Assembly: GCA_024998595.1 (NCBI GenBank)
Contig: JACOEK010000003.1
Location: 620,001-684,000 of the forward strand
Reading direction: 5' to 3'
Source: Nitrospira sp.
Lineage (GTDB): Bacteria; Nitrospirota; Nitrospiria; Nitrospirales; Nitrospiraceae
DNA length: 64,000 bases
Shown here: piece by piece, positions 53,295 to 62,651 of the stretch
How the letters are laid out: every line of letters begins with the position of its first letter
How positions within the stretch are numbered: the first letter of the stretch is position 1
Made by a program: the position numbers and the translations under genes
Notes under the pieces: generated by a model
What the model saw: the letters and a program-made list of their open reading frames with translations, nothing else
The model's database searches: none
What the model was told of the DNA's origin: nothing

Positions 53295-53657
53295 CAAGGC
53301 CTCCCCTCTTGCTTGAGGACGGGGCACGGAAATTCGTGAACCAGTGCCCGTATAATCATTTGCTTGGCGATAATCTTTCCTGAATGAGCCTTCTGCTATG
53401 CTGCGCATGCCGCACTCTCAAGCAACAATACAACGTGGCGCGGCAACCGTCTGGCGGCTGAGGCGATGCGTAGCTGTTTGGAAATTCGTCCTGCGAAGGA
53501 TCTGCTTATAACATGTCTCGAAACAAAATACTCCAGGGCCCGCGAAGTTTTTTGGTGGGCAGGATTATTGGTGGATCAGGTTGGCACAGAGAAGCACTCT
53601 GGAGGCAAGGACGGACTGACTAATTGTATAAGTACCTCCCAAGAAATTCTTGGCGCG
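53295..53657. other. Intergenic stretch, no gene seen
   Basis: About 360 bases between two same-strand transcription units, richer in A and T than the flanks. It should hold the promoter of the secretion operon on the minus strand, but no box is convincing. No RNA gene or repeat was found. Confidence 0.5.
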
Positions 53658-55085
53658 TCATGACAAGGGCGCAGCGGCCAGCCTCGCGCCGGGTCCTAGA
53701 ATTCCGGCAGAAACCTCTGCTTCAAATTTAGCGGTGAAATGCCGCAAGCGGGGAGCTTCGTACGTCATGACCAACCCTCCGATGGAGTCCCGGCGGTGAT
53801 GGAGATCAATGATGGCTTCTGCCACAGAGGCCAGATGCTGATTCGTATAGACTCGCCGAGGGATCGCCAAGCGCACGAGTTCTAATTCAGGGTAGATAGG
53901 CTCATCAGTCACCGGATCTCGTTTTCCAAACATCACGGTCCCGATCTCGACCGTGCGAATGCCATACTCCCGATAGAGCGCCACGGCGAGCGCCTGCGCC
54001 GGGAATTGCGATTGATGAAGGTGCGGTAGGAACTCTTTCGCGTTCACATAGACGGCATGGCCTCCGATCGGCTTCACGATCGGCACGCCTCCCTCTTCCA
54101 ACAGTCCCCCCAAAAACCGCACCTGACCGATGCGATAGCGGAGATACTCCTCATCGAGCACTTCCTCCAGTCCCCTCGCCATCGCTTCCAGATCACGACC
54201 CGCCAGTCCGCCGTAGGTGGGAAATCCTTCGACGAGGATCAGCATGTTGGTGATCGCCTGCGTCCATCGTTCGTGATTGAGGCTGAGAAATCCGCCGATG
54301 TTGACCAGGCCATCCTTTTTGGCCGACATCAGACAACCGTCGCCGAGACTGAAGAGTTCCCTGGCAATGTCCCTCACCGGAATGTCCGCATACCCCGGCT
54401 CGCGCTCCCGGATAAAAAAACAATTCTCCGCAAACCGGCAGGCATCGAACAAGAGCGGGATGCCATAGCGATTCAAGACCTGTCGCGTGGCGCGGATATT
54501 CGCCATGGAGACCGGCTGGCCGCCTGCGCTGTTATTGGTGACGGTGATCATGGCAAATGGAATCCGTGAAGGCCCGACCTGCTCGATGCTCTCTTCGAGT
54601 CGGGCGACGTCCATGTTGCCCTTGAACGGCAGCTCACAATGCGGATCGTACGCCTCGCTGATCACCAGATCTTTGGCCTCTGCGCCCTGATACTCGACAT
54701 TAGCCCTGGTCGTATCGAAATGAATGTTGTTCGGCACGCACATACCGGGTTTGACGACCGTGGAAAACAGCAGATGTTCCGCTGCCCGGCCCTGATGCGT
54801 GGGAATTACGTAGCGGTAACCGAAGAGGGAACGCACCACCGTTTCGAAGTGATAAAAATTCTTGCTGCCCGCATAGGACTCGTCGCCGAGCATCATCCCG
54901 GCCCATTGGGAATCACTCATGGCCGATGTGCCGCTATCCGTCAGCAGATCGATGGAGACGCTCTCGGCGGGAACATGGAAGAGGTTGTATCCTGCCTCGC
55001 GGAGCAATCGATCCCGCTCTTCGCGGGAGGTGCGCTTGATGGGCTCGACGACTTTGATTCTAAACGGCTCGAATGGGTAGTTCAC
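53658..55085 (-). CDS. tnaA: Tryptophanase
   Basis: 475-residue PLP-dependent beta-eliminating lyase: L-tryptophan to indole, pyruvate and ammonia. The PLP Lys is K257 in MSAKKDG. It is equally close in overall layout to tyrosine phenol-lyase, so I used the diagnostic positions: VEIG where lyase for tyrosine has an Arg (MERG), and His in LRHFTAK where the tyrosine enzyme has Phe. Both match tryptophanase. It overlaps the stop of the HTH gene by 26 bases, the last gene of the lipid operon. No TnaC-like leader is visible. Confidence 0.9.
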   Translation of the reverse strand: MNYPFEPFRIKVVEPIKRTSREERDRLLREAGYNLFHVPAESVSIDLLTDSGTSAMSDSQWAGMMLGDESYAGSKNFYHFETVVRSLFGYRYVIPTHQGRAAEHLLFSTVVKPGMCVPNNIHFDTTRANVEYQGAEAKDLVISEAYDPHCELPFKGNMDVARLEESIEQVGPSRIPFAMITVTNNSAGGQPVSMANIRATRQVLNRYGIPLLFDACRFAENCFFIREREPGYADIPVRDIARELFSLGDGCLMSAKKDGLVNIGGFLSLNHERWTQAITNMLILVEGFPTYGGLAGRDLEAMARGLEEVLDEEYLRYRIGQVRFLGGLLEEGGVPIVKPIGGHAVYVNAKEFLPHLHQSQFPAQALAVALYREYGIRTVEIGTVMFGKRDPVTDEPIYPELELVRLAIPRRVYTNQHLASVAEAIIDLHHRRDSIGGLVMTYEAPRLRHFTAKFEAEVSAGILGPGARLAAAPLS

Positions 55086-56040
55086 GGATCGACCTCCTGA
55101 AGTAGGCCAACTGCTCGTGAAATGGACCGGATCCCTGGTAGTCGAATACGTATCGCGTCATGTCGAAGAGCGGCGCCGGGTCCAGTTCCCGAATCATCTC
55201 CGGCTTCCAGGAAATCTGCAGACGATTGATCATCGTAATGGGCGTTGGCGTACCGACCATCCCGAGCGGCACGCTCCCGTAGGTCTGTGAAAAAATCAGA
55301 ATTTCCCGGTCGAACATCGCGGTATTCATGTCTTCGGCTGCGCCGTATTTTCTGAAATCCTCTTCCAGCCGCTGGAAGGCGGGTGAATGAACCAAGGACT
55401 CCCGAAAGGCATAAAACACCTTCACGCCCGCGCGTCGCTGGTCCTCCATCACTTGAATGGCATCGGCCACGGTAGCGTCGTGCTGCATCTGTTCCTGTGT
55501 CAGAATAAGCAGACGCCGAATCCGTACGTGCCGCCGCGCCGCCGCCTGATTCGCCAGCAGATAGTTGGGATACAGCGCTTCGCCCTTCTTCCAGATATTC
55601 CAGCGTTCCATCATGGCATCAACGGACTGTTCCGCCGTCTCCATGAGCCGCACCGCCTCTGCGTTGGCCGCCGCCCCTTCGTACGTCAGAGTTTGCGCCT
55701 CCAACTGTTTCAATTCTCGCCCGATGGCTTCCACCTTCTTCGGCAGATACCGCGGGCGCTTCGGCACATGCAGCATGACATCCACCGCAGTGAGCGCCAG
55801 GGTCCAGTACTCCTTGGCCTGTTTGGGCGCCTTGTCCTTTTGCGCGATCAGCAGCAATTCCACCGGATTTTTATCCAGCAGCTTGGCCATCTTGATGCAC
55901 AGTTCCGGTTTGGGAATCTTCAGGCCGCGCCGCATCAGGTTGGCTTCCGGCTGCGCGATGCCCAGTTTTTCGGCCAGCGCGTAGTCACTGGTCAAATGAT
56001 ACCGGTCCTTGACCGCATCAAAGTACCTGGCAATTTCCAT
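55060..56040 (-). CDS. HTH protein with unrecognised C-terminal domain, candidate operon regulator
   Basis: 326 residues. Residues about 5-65 form a Cro/C1-like helix-turn-helix (YALAEKLGIAQPEANLMRRGLKIPKPELCIKMAKLLDKNP). The C-terminal 200 residues have the phrases HVRIRRLLILTQEQMQ, AGVKVFYAFRESL, MFDREILIFSQTYGSVPLGMVG and MINRLQISW; I do not recognise the family, though the strand-helix pattern could be a phospholipase-D-like or ligand-binding fold. The ATG at 56040 follows GGGGAG; an alternative ATG at 56130 overlaps the dehydrogenase stop in ATGA. Confidence 0.75.
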   Translation of the reverse strand: MEIARYFDAVKDRYHLTSDYALAEKLGIAQPEANLMRRGLKIPKPELCIKMAKLLDKNPVELLLIAQKDKAPKQAKEYWTLALTAVDVMLHVPKRPRYLPKKVEAIGRELKQLEAQTLTYEGAAANAEAVRLMETAEQSVDAMMERWNIWKKGEALYPNYLLANQAAARRHVRIRRLLILTQEQMQHDATVADAIQVMEDQRRAGVKVFYAFRESLVHSPAFQRLEEDFRKYGAAEDMNTAMFDREILIFSQTYGSVPLGMVGTPTPITMINRLQISWKPEMIRELDPAPLFDMTRYVFDYQGSGPFHEQLAYFRRSIRELPIRAV

Positions 56041-56126
56041 CATCCGCTCCCCGCAACGATTGATCTTCACCGAACCCGGCGATTCACAGAACTGCGCTTC
56101 GTTCACCGTACCCGGTCGGTACAGTT

Positions 56127-58052
56127 TCATCCCCCCGCGGAGGCGCCCACCATCCGTTCCTCGTTCGTCGCCGGGCCATTTTCAATCGCTCGACAGGGAA
56201 TGATGCCCGCTTCCAGCCAGTCGACTTGTCCGGACAGTATGGCTTTGGCCAATGGATACAGGCTGGAATCATCGTCCCACGAGGAAGTGCGCAGCGAGAG
56301 TAATGGCTCGGGATTGAATGCGGCGCTGGTTCTCGAACAGAAATAGGTGACGAGGCTTTGCATATGCGCCTTGCCCCGCTGTTCCTCTCGTGACTTGTAC
56401 CATAGCAGTGTTTCGACGGCAAAGAGATGCATGGCGGCGCTCACCAGACGCGTCATCAACCGTTGCTTGCGTGCCAGCCCTTGCCGATCTCGCGCCGCGA
56501 CCCACAACGTCGTATGCGCCAGTTCGCGACTCTTCTTCTCGACGAAACGTTCCCACACGGCGTCGAATGAGCCCGCTTCAGAGCTCTCCTTTTCATAAAC
56601 CGAAACGCCCGCGAGAGATCTGGCCGCCGTTTTGACGAAGAACGGCGTAGCGCGCACCATGTCGGCCAAATGAAAATCGAGGAACGCTTGGCCATGTGTG
56701 AAGTATTCCGAGAGACCCTCTCTGCCGATCCACAGCGTCAGGATTCCGTTGCTGCCCTCCCAAATCACGTTGATGAGCGCGTCGCGTATCAGCCGTTCGA
56801 TCGGAGCCGGCAGGTCTCCATGGAGCCGCAAAGAATCCGGCGTCTCGAACGCGCGCCCGCCATAGATGCGAAACAGATCGAGCAACGATTCCAGGAGCCA
56901 TTCCGTCGCCAGGATTTTTGCTACCGCCGACTCCAACCGGACATCCTGCTTCGTATCGGCCCAGATGCCGGTGATCCTCACGATGGCTTCCAACGCCAGC
57001 ACCCGCGAGGCCATCAACACGATCTTCGCCCCGATATCCGTATGCTCGCCGATGGGCCGATCGTACTGCACGCGCTGCTGCGCACGCAGACGAGCCAACC
57101 ACAGACACTGTTTGAGATTTCCCAGGCAGGCGGCAGGAAGCGTGAGTCTCCCCACCGTCAGGCTTTCCAGGGCGCGCCGCAATCCGTCGCCCTCCGCTCC
57201 CAGCCGGTCCGCGACCGGCACCCACACCTCGTGCAGGTGTACCTGGCCGTTATAGATGCCGCGCACGCCCATAAAGCTGAGTCGAGTGCAGGTGCAACCC
57301 TGTGCCTGGGTATCCACGACAAAGGCACCGAATCGCCGTTCGGCCTTGGGGCGGTGGATGTCATGGGGCGCATCGACTATTTGCGCAATCACGACGAGTA
57401 CCGATGCCAGGAAGGTCCCGTTCCCGCGCGGAGCGTTGGTCGTATACAACTTTTCGCCGGTCAGACGATACCCAACCAGGACGCCAGCTTCATGAACCGG
57501 AACCGCATACGTTTTCAGATCCCAGATATCGCAGCCGGCCTCCTTTTCTGTCAGCGCAAATCCGGAAATCTCTCCCTTCGCCAGACGAGGCAGCAAGCGT
57601 TCTTGTTGTTCGGGGTTCCCGACCAGCTTCACCGGCTCGGCCGCCCCGATCGAATTGTGGGCCGACAGCAGCACGGTGGTTGCCGCATCATGACTGCCCA
57701 TCAACGTCGCCGCCTCATGATATTCCGATTGAGACAATCCAAGCCCGCCGAAAGTGCGCGGAATTTTGATACCGAATGCCCCGATCTCTTTCAGCGCGGC
57801 GAACACGTCATCGCCGATCACGCCCTCCCGGTCGATCGTTTCGGGGTCCACTTTCTCGATCAGGAGATGACGGAGGGTGTCGAGAAAATCGCTTGCCGCG
57901 TCGCTCTTGGCAGGAAGCGACGCCCGGGTAAACAGATGCCGCCGAACTTTCCCCTCGAACAGACCTGAGAGAAACCCCGAATAGGTCCGCTTGTCACGAG
58001 CGGCTTCGGCCGCCGCAAGCGATCCTTTGAACATGCTGTTGTTCTTCGCCAT
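56127..58052 (-). CDS. Acyl-CoA dehydrogenase, long form
   Basis: FAD enzyme that introduces the first double bond in beta-oxidation. 641 residues, far above the usual 380. Residues about 60-460 are the acyl-CoA dehydrogenase fold: N-terminal helices, FALTEKEAGCDI, FMGVRGIYNGQVHLHEVWVP, and IYGGRAFETPDSLRLHGD with WEGSN, whose Glu matches the catalytic base in mitochondrial VLCAD. The last 180 residues are an extra helical domain, as in VLCAD/ACAD9-like enzymes. The ATG at 58052 is preferred to an in-frame TTG at 58094 that would overlap the patatin gene. Confidence 0.9.
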   Translation of the reverse strand: MAKNNSMFKGSLAAAEAARDKRTYSGFLSGLFEGKVRRHLFTRASLPAKSDAASDFLDTLRHLLIEKVDPETIDREGVIGDDVFAALKEIGAFGIKIPRTFGGLGLSQSEYHEAATLMGSHDAATTVLLSAHNSIGAAEPVKLVGNPEQQERLLPRLAKGEISGFALTEKEAGCDIWDLKTYAVPVHEAGVLVGYRLTGEKLYTTNAPRGNGTFLASVLVVIAQIVDAPHDIHRPKAERRFGAFVVDTQAQGCTCTRLSFMGVRGIYNGQVHLHEVWVPVADRLGAEGDGLRRALESLTVGRLTLPAACLGNLKQCLWLARLRAQQRVQYDRPIGEHTDIGAKIVLMASRVLALEAIVRITGIWADTKQDVRLESAVAKILATEWLLESLLDLFRIYGGRAFETPDSLRLHGDLPAPIERLIRDALINVIWEGSNGILTLWIGREGLSEYFTHGQAFLDFHLADMVRATPFFVKTAARSLAGVSVYEKESSEAGSFDAVWERFVEKKSRELAHTTLWVAARDRQGLARKQRLMTRLVSAAMHLFAVETLLWYKSREEQRGKAHMQSLVTYFCSRTSAAFNPEPLLSLRTSSWDDDSSLYPLAKAILSGQVDWLEAGIIPCRAIENGPATNEERMVGASAGG

Positions 58053-58075
58053 ACGAGCTTTCTGCCGCCCTGAAA

Positions 58076-59296
58076 TCAGTTGGCCTTGCGCCAAGCGGCG
58101 CCGACGCCGCCAATACGCGCAGGCGCGGCTAGGTTCGGCGCGACGCGCGGAGCCGTCATCGATGCGATGTCATTGAGTCGGGCAAGGCGCTGCCCGGCGC
58201 GGTCCTCGAACCGGGTACGCGAAATGGCCATGCCGTGTGAAGCGAACTGCGCGGCGACGCCGTCGAACTGATCCCTCACCAATGTCATGACCGAAACATA
58301 TCCGGCGCGCAGGAGGTGGATGCGGTCCCGATAACTGAGAAAACTCCTTTCGAACAACAACGCATCTTCCTCCACGGGTGAAATGACCAATACTTCCTTG
58401 GCGGGATAATCGTACTGAAACCGTTCCAAGGCTTGAGAGAAGCGTGCATCGAAGTTGATTCGCGATGCCTGCTCTCCGATGGACAGAAACCCCCGATCCC
58501 GTAACCGGCCGACGCGACTGCCGTCGGCGGGCAGATCCGCCGGCAGGCGGCGCCGGGCAGGGCGCGCCATGGGATTGATCATGATCATGAAATCCACGTT
58601 TTTTTGAACGGCGACTTCGAAGAAAGCCATGCGGCCAATTCCCGCATCGATATAATCGCGCCCTTGAATACGCACCGGACAGAAGTAGATGGGGACCGCC
58701 GAAGAAGCCGTCACGGCGCGTGAAATCGGAACCTCCCGCCACCCTTCCTCGCCGAACATGACACTCTCGCCTGTTTCCAAATCAATGGCCGGGATATACA
58801 GCTCCTTCGACAGTCCCGCAAAGGAATTGCTAAGACCTTTGGCCTTGTAGAGGCCGGCGAGGTAGAGGGCGAACGGCTCCAGCGTATAGATGCCGCTCGG
58901 CAGCGCATCCTGGGCCTTGTCGAGCAGGTCGATGAGCGTCATCTCACCGTAATGCCGCACATAATATTCCAGGAGCGGAACCATTTGACGGGTGATGCGC
59001 CAGAACGTCTTGAGCCCCTCTCCAATGGCTGGAGAAAACACGTTACGATGATCGAAATAATAGGGCCTCGTCCCGGAGAGATTCGTTTCAAGAATATCCC
59101 ACGGCCTCACACCATTGGCGATTAAGGACACGCCAGCCGCCCCCGCACTGACTCCGACATACAGTTCGAGATCGTTCATCGTCACGCCGTCCTCGAACAA
59201 GTCATCCAATGCCGTCAAGGCGCCGATCTCAAAGAGGTAACCCGTGAAGCCTCCCCCGCCTAAGGCCAAGGCCCGTTTGCCGAATGCCGGTGCCAT
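58076..59296 (-). CDS. Patatin-like phospholipase
   Basis: 406 residues. Oxyanion loop GGGGFTGYL, nucleophile elbow GVSAG with S50, and the partner D217 in DAGIG form the Ser-Asp dyad of patatin acyl hydrolases. It lacks a signal peptide, so it probably acts on cytoplasmic-side lipids or host-derived lipid taken up. It would release fatty acids for the acyl-CoA ligase of the same operon. It ends 24 bases before the dehydrogenase start. Confidence 0.92.
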   Translation of the reverse strand: MAPAFGKRALALGGGGFTGYLFEIGALTALDDLFEDGVTMNDLELYVGVSAGAAGVSLIANGVRPWDILETNLSGTRPYYFDHRNVFSPAIGEGLKTFWRITRQMVPLLEYYVRHYGEMTLIDLLDKAQDALPSGIYTLEPFALYLAGLYKAKGLSNSFAGLSKELYIPAIDLETGESVMFGEEGWREVPISRAVTASSAVPIYFCPVRIQGRDYIDAGIGRMAFFEVAVQKNVDFMIMINPMARPARRRLPADLPADGSRVGRLRDRGFLSIGEQASRINFDARFSQALERFQYDYPAKEVLVISPVEEDALLFERSFLSYRDRIHLLRAGYVSVMTLVRDQFDGVAAQFASHGMAISRTRFEDRAGQRLARLNDIASMTAPRVAPNLAAPARIGGVGAAWRKAN

Positions 59297-59332
59297 GACG
59301 CCCTTTCATCGGCAGAGTCACCTGCGCAGAGC

Positions 59333-60121
59333 TCAACGATCCGTGAATTGCGGCTGACGTTTCTCCAAAAACGCGGCCAGGCCTTCCCGCTTATCCTCCG
59401 ACTCGCAGAGGCCACCGAACAGACGCGCCTCCATGGCCAGACCTTCCGGCAGAGTCATGTCCGCGCCGCGGCTGATGGCCCGCAACGAGGCGCGCAGGGC
59501 CGGCAGGCTTTGGGACGCCATCTTTCGAGCCAGCCCTTGAGCCTGACGCAAGAGATCTTCCGGCGGGATGACCTGCGACACGAGTCCAAGCGATTTGGCC
59601 TCCTGCGCGGAAATGGAATCACCGGTCAGGATCAGCTCCAACGCCTTGGATTGACCGACGATTCGGGGAAGCCGCTGCGTCCCGCCGAACCCTGGCATGA
59701 TGCCCAGATTGATTTCCGGCTGCCCCAACCGGCTACCCTCAGCAACGAGCCTGATGTGACAACACAGGGCCAGTTCCAATCCTCCTCCGAGGCAGACGCC
59801 ATTGATCGCCGCGATGACAGGTTTTTCCAATGACTCGATCCGGTTCAGGATGGCCTGCCCGTGTAACGCAATGGACTCGCCTTCCTGGGACGAGGAAATC
59901 GAGACCAGCAGGCGGATGTCGGCTCCCGCCACGAAAAATCGGCCCGTGCCGGTGAGAACCACCGCTTTGATGGCGTCATCCTTGGCGACGGCCTCAACGA
60001 CCTGGCTGAGCTCGGAGAGCAGTTCCGGCGTCAGGGTATTGGCCGGAGGATGATGAATCGTCACGGTAGCCACTGCACCGTCCAGGTGACAGGCGATCAT
60101 CGAACCGGCAGTGGTGGTCAT
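59333..60121 (-). CDS. Enoyl-CoA hydratase/isomerase family protein
   Basis: 262-residue crotonase-fold protein that hydrates trans-2-enoyl-CoA. The oxyanion-hole region GVCLGGGLELAL and the two catalytic glutamates, E116 and E136 (PEINLG), are conserved as in rat mitochondrial hydratase. Adenine-site region AGADIRLL is present. The ATG at 60121 follows GAGG; the preceding GTG is less good. It starts eight bases after the 3-hydroxyacyl-CoA dehydrogenase stop. Confidence 0.93.
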   Translation of the reverse strand: MTTTAGSMIACHLDGAVATVTIHHPPANTLTPELLSELSQVVEAVAKDDAIKAVVLTGTGRFFVAGADIRLLVSISSSQEGESIALHGQAILNRIESLEKPVIAAINGVCLGGGLELALCCHIRLVAEGSRLGQPEINLGIMPGFGGTQRLPRIVGQSKALELILTGDSISAQEAKSLGLVSQVIPPEDLLRQAQGLARKMASQSLPALRASLRAISRGADMTLPEGLAMEARLFGGLCESEDKREGLAAFLEKRQPQFTDR

Positions 60122-60128
60122 AGGCACC

Positions 60129-61376
60129 TCACCTCATTCGATCAAGAGTTGGTTCATAGGAAAAAAATCCCCTGCCTGCCGCTTGCCCTGTAAACCCGGC
60201 ATCCAGTAGCCGACGCAACATTGGCGCAGGCCAGAACCGGGTCCCCACGTGCTCCTTGAGCTCTTCCAACTCCTGAAGCACGTGGTCGATGCCGAGCTGA
60301 TCGGCCAGATGCAGCGGACCGCTCTTCTCGGTCGGAAATCCCGTTCCCGCCGCCATGGCCAGGTCGATATCTCGCGCAGAAGCGATGCCTTCCTGCAGCG
60401 CGATAACCGCCTCATTCACCATGGCCAGGAGAGGACGCATCTTGGACCATGTCATTTGATGCCGCCCGGTACGCTGCCACACCTGCTCTCTCAATTCGTC
60501 CAGACTTTGATCGACTCCGCCCTTCTCCACATTCCCGTATTCATAAAACCCCTGCCCCGACTTGATTCCGATCCGTCCGGCCTTGACGAACGCCTCAAGC
60601 AACGGCGCTGGTGCCATCCTGGGCCCGTACGAATGGTGCAGAATCCGCGCGACATCGAGCGCAATATCCAACCCGACCGTATCCAACAGGGTAAAAGGGC
60701 CGACAGGCATACCGAAGGACACCATGTCCTGATCGATCTCCTTGATGGACACATCGCCGTCCTGGAGGCACCACACGGCTTCATTCAAATAGGGAGAGAG
60801 GAGTCGATTGACGAGAAACCCCGCGCACTCCTTGACGATCACGGGCTGTTTTCTGAGGCTTTCCGCAAACCCGACGACGTCATCCACCGTCTGGGGATCG
60901 GTGCCCAAGCCGGGAATGACTTCCACCAGGGGCATCGCATAGGCTGGATTGAAAAAATGCAGTCCGATCACCTTGCCTGGCCGCTTGGTGGCCGATGCGA
61001 GGGCCGAAATGGACAACGCGGAGGTGTTACTGGCAAGAATGGCGCTGCGCGGACAGATCCGATCCAGCTCCTGGAACACCCGCTGTTTGAGCCGCAACTC
61101 TTCTGAAACCGCTTCGATGACGAGATCGGCATCGTGGAGCCCATCGAGATTGGGCGATGCCGTCACCAGCAGCATCTTCTCTTCCAATTGTTCAGGCGTC
61201 ATCTTGCCCTTCGCCACACGGGCCTGATAGATCGCCCGTACCGATTCGACACCTCGCCTGGCGAGCGATTCCTGGACATCCGCCAACACCACGGGCAACC
61301 CGGCAAAACTCACCACCTCCGCAATCTGCGCGCCCATGGTGCCGGCACCCGCCACCCCGACCTTGTAGATATACAT
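60129..61376 (-). CDS. 3-hydroxyacyl-CoA dehydrogenase
   Basis: 415 residues. N-terminal Rossmann motif GAGTMGAQIAEV, then AVSEELRLKQRVFQEL, SNTSALSISALA and GLHFFNPAYAMPLVEVIPG (catalytic His region). Two C-terminal 3HCDH domains follow: the first with KECAGFLVNRLLSPYLNEAV and GPFTLLDTVGLD, the second with MVNEAVIALQEGIAS and GRGFFSYE. It oxidises L-3-hydroxyacyl-CoA with NAD+. Unlike FadB of E. coli it is not fused to the hydratase, which is the next gene. Confidence 0.95.
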   Translation of the reverse strand: MYIYKVGVAGAGTMGAQIAEVVSFAGLPVVLADVQESLARRGVESVRAIYQARVAKGKMTPEQLEEKMLLVTASPNLDGLHDADLVIEAVSEELRLKQRVFQELDRICPRSAILASNTSALSISALASATKRPGKVIGLHFFNPAYAMPLVEVIPGLGTDPQTVDDVVGFAESLRKQPVIVKECAGFLVNRLLSPYLNEAVWCLQDGDVSIKEIDQDMVSFGMPVGPFTLLDTVGLDIALDVARILHHSYGPRMAPAPLLEAFVKAGRIGIKSGQGFYEYGNVEKGGVDQSLDELREQVWQRTGRHQMTWSKMRPLLAMVNEAVIALQEGIASARDIDLAMAAGTGFPTEKSGPLHLADQLGIDHVLQELEELKEHVGTRFWPAPMLRRLLDAGFTGQAAGRGFFSYEPTLDRMR

Positions 61377-61409
61377 CGCGTCACCATTTAGCGGTCAGCG
61401 ATCCGCTTT

Positions 61410-61423
61410 CAGCACTCAGCACT
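61410..61423. repeat. Tandem 7-mer CAGCACT in the thiolase-dehydrogenase gap
   Basis: Two exact tandem copies of CAGCACT, next to a short inverted element AGCGG...CCGCT. The 66-base gap is the longest between the beta-oxidation genes here. Confidence 0.5.
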
Positions 61424-61442
61424 AAAAACTCACCACTTCCCC

Positions 61443-62633
61443 TCAGACCTGCTCCAGAACCATGGCGGCTCCTTGCCCGCCGCCGACACACATGGCTACC
61501 GCACCCAGCGCGGCCCCACGCCGCTGCATTTCGTAGAGAAGCGTCATCACCAGCCGCGTCCCGGTCATGCCGACCGGATGACCCAGCGCGATGGCGCCGC
61601 CGTTCACGTTGACGATGTCCCGTTTGAGTCCCAGGACACGCTCCACCGCGAGATACTGCGCGGCAAAGGCTTCGTTTACCTCGATCAGGTTCAGATCCCC
61701 CAGGTTGATGCCGGCACGCTTGAGGGCTAGCGGTAGCGCCTCCGCCGGCCCGATGCCCATGCGGGTCGGATCCACACCGATGAAGGCGTAACTCCTGATG
61801 CGGCCGAGCGGGCGCTGTTTCACATCGCGGGCACGCGCGGCAGACATGACGATCGCGGCGGCAGCGCCGTCGTTGAGGGGACAACTGTTCCCCGCCGTCA
61901 CGGTCCCGCCTTCCTTGAACAAAGGCGGATAGAGCGCGAGCTGCTGTTCGGTCAAGCCGACATTCGGACCTTCATCCTGCGCGACCGCGACCGAGGGGAC
62001 CTCGCGTCCGGCCACCGATTTTGGAACCATCACCGGGAAAATCTCATCCTTGAGCCTGCCTTCGCGGATGGCTTTGAATGCTCGGTGGTGACTTTCCACG
62101 GCAAAGTGATCCTGGTCTTCATGACTGATGCCGAATTCCTCCGCCAGATTTTCCGCCGTCAGGCCCATCAACTGACCGCAAAAGGCGTCCGTCAGCCCTT
62201 CCCAGATGCTATCGATGAACTCCGCATGGCGAAGCCGTTTCCCCCACCGCATGTCTCGTGAGACGAACGGCGCGCGGCTCATGCTTTCGACGCCCCCGAC
62301 GACTTGCACATCGGCATCCTCGCTTTGAATGTTTTGATAGGCGTTCACGAAGGGCTGGAGGCCGGAGGCACAATTCCGCTGCACCGAGTATGCAGGTGTA
62401 CGTATCGGCAGACCGGCCATGAGAGCGATCACGCGCGCGACGTTATAGGCGTCACTGGTAGGTCCGACTGAGCCGAAGATCACTTCGTCGATGAGCCGGG
62501 GATCCACATCAGCACGCGCGATCACCTCACGCACCGCCAGCTCGCCCATCCTCTGGGGCGTGAGATCCTTCAGTGCGCCGCCGAAGTTGCCGATGGGAGT
62601 TCTGGCGCAGGCGGCAATGACGACCTCTTTCAC
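61443..62633 (-). CDS. Acetyl-CoA C-acyltransferase (thiolase)
   Basis: 396 residues, the last step of the beta-oxidation cycle. Acylated C88 in [14 protein letters not shown], the His of [16 protein letters not shown], and the second Cys of AMCVGGGQG are all present. The family includes both degradative thiolase (FadA) and biosynthetic acetoacetyl-CoA thiolase; the neighbours argue for degradation. It lies 18 bases after the acyl-CoA ligase stop. Confidence 0.94.
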   Translation of the reverse strand: MKEVVIAACARTPIGNFGGALKDLTPQRMGELAVREVIARADVDPRLIDEVIFGSVGPTSDAYNVARVIALMAGLPIRTPAYSVQRNCASGLQPFVNAYQNIQSEDADVQVVGGVESMSRAPFVSRDMRWGKRLRHAEFIDSIWEGLTDAFCGQLMGLTAENLAEEFGISHEDQDHFAVESHHRAFKAIREGRLKDEIFPVMVPKSVAGREVPSVAVAQDEGPNVGLTEQQLALYPPLFKEGGTVTAGNSCPLNDGAAAAIVMSAARARDVKQRPLGRIRSYAFIGVDPTRMGIGPAEALPLALKRAGINLGDLNLIEVNEAFAAQYLAVERVLGLKRDIVNVNGGAIALGHPVGMTGTRLVMTLLYEMQRRGAALGAVAMCVGGGQGAAMVLEQV

Positions 62634-62651
62634 GGAAGCCTCCTTCCCGTT

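Noticed and set aside
53581-53595. Possible sigma-54 box TTGGCAC...AGC
   Set aside because: The distance between GG and GC is nine bases instead of ten and the -12 element is poor.
56670-57968. 432-codon open frame antisense to the acyl-CoA dehydrogenase
   Set aside because: Shadow frame; composition is typical of antisense reading of high-GC genes.
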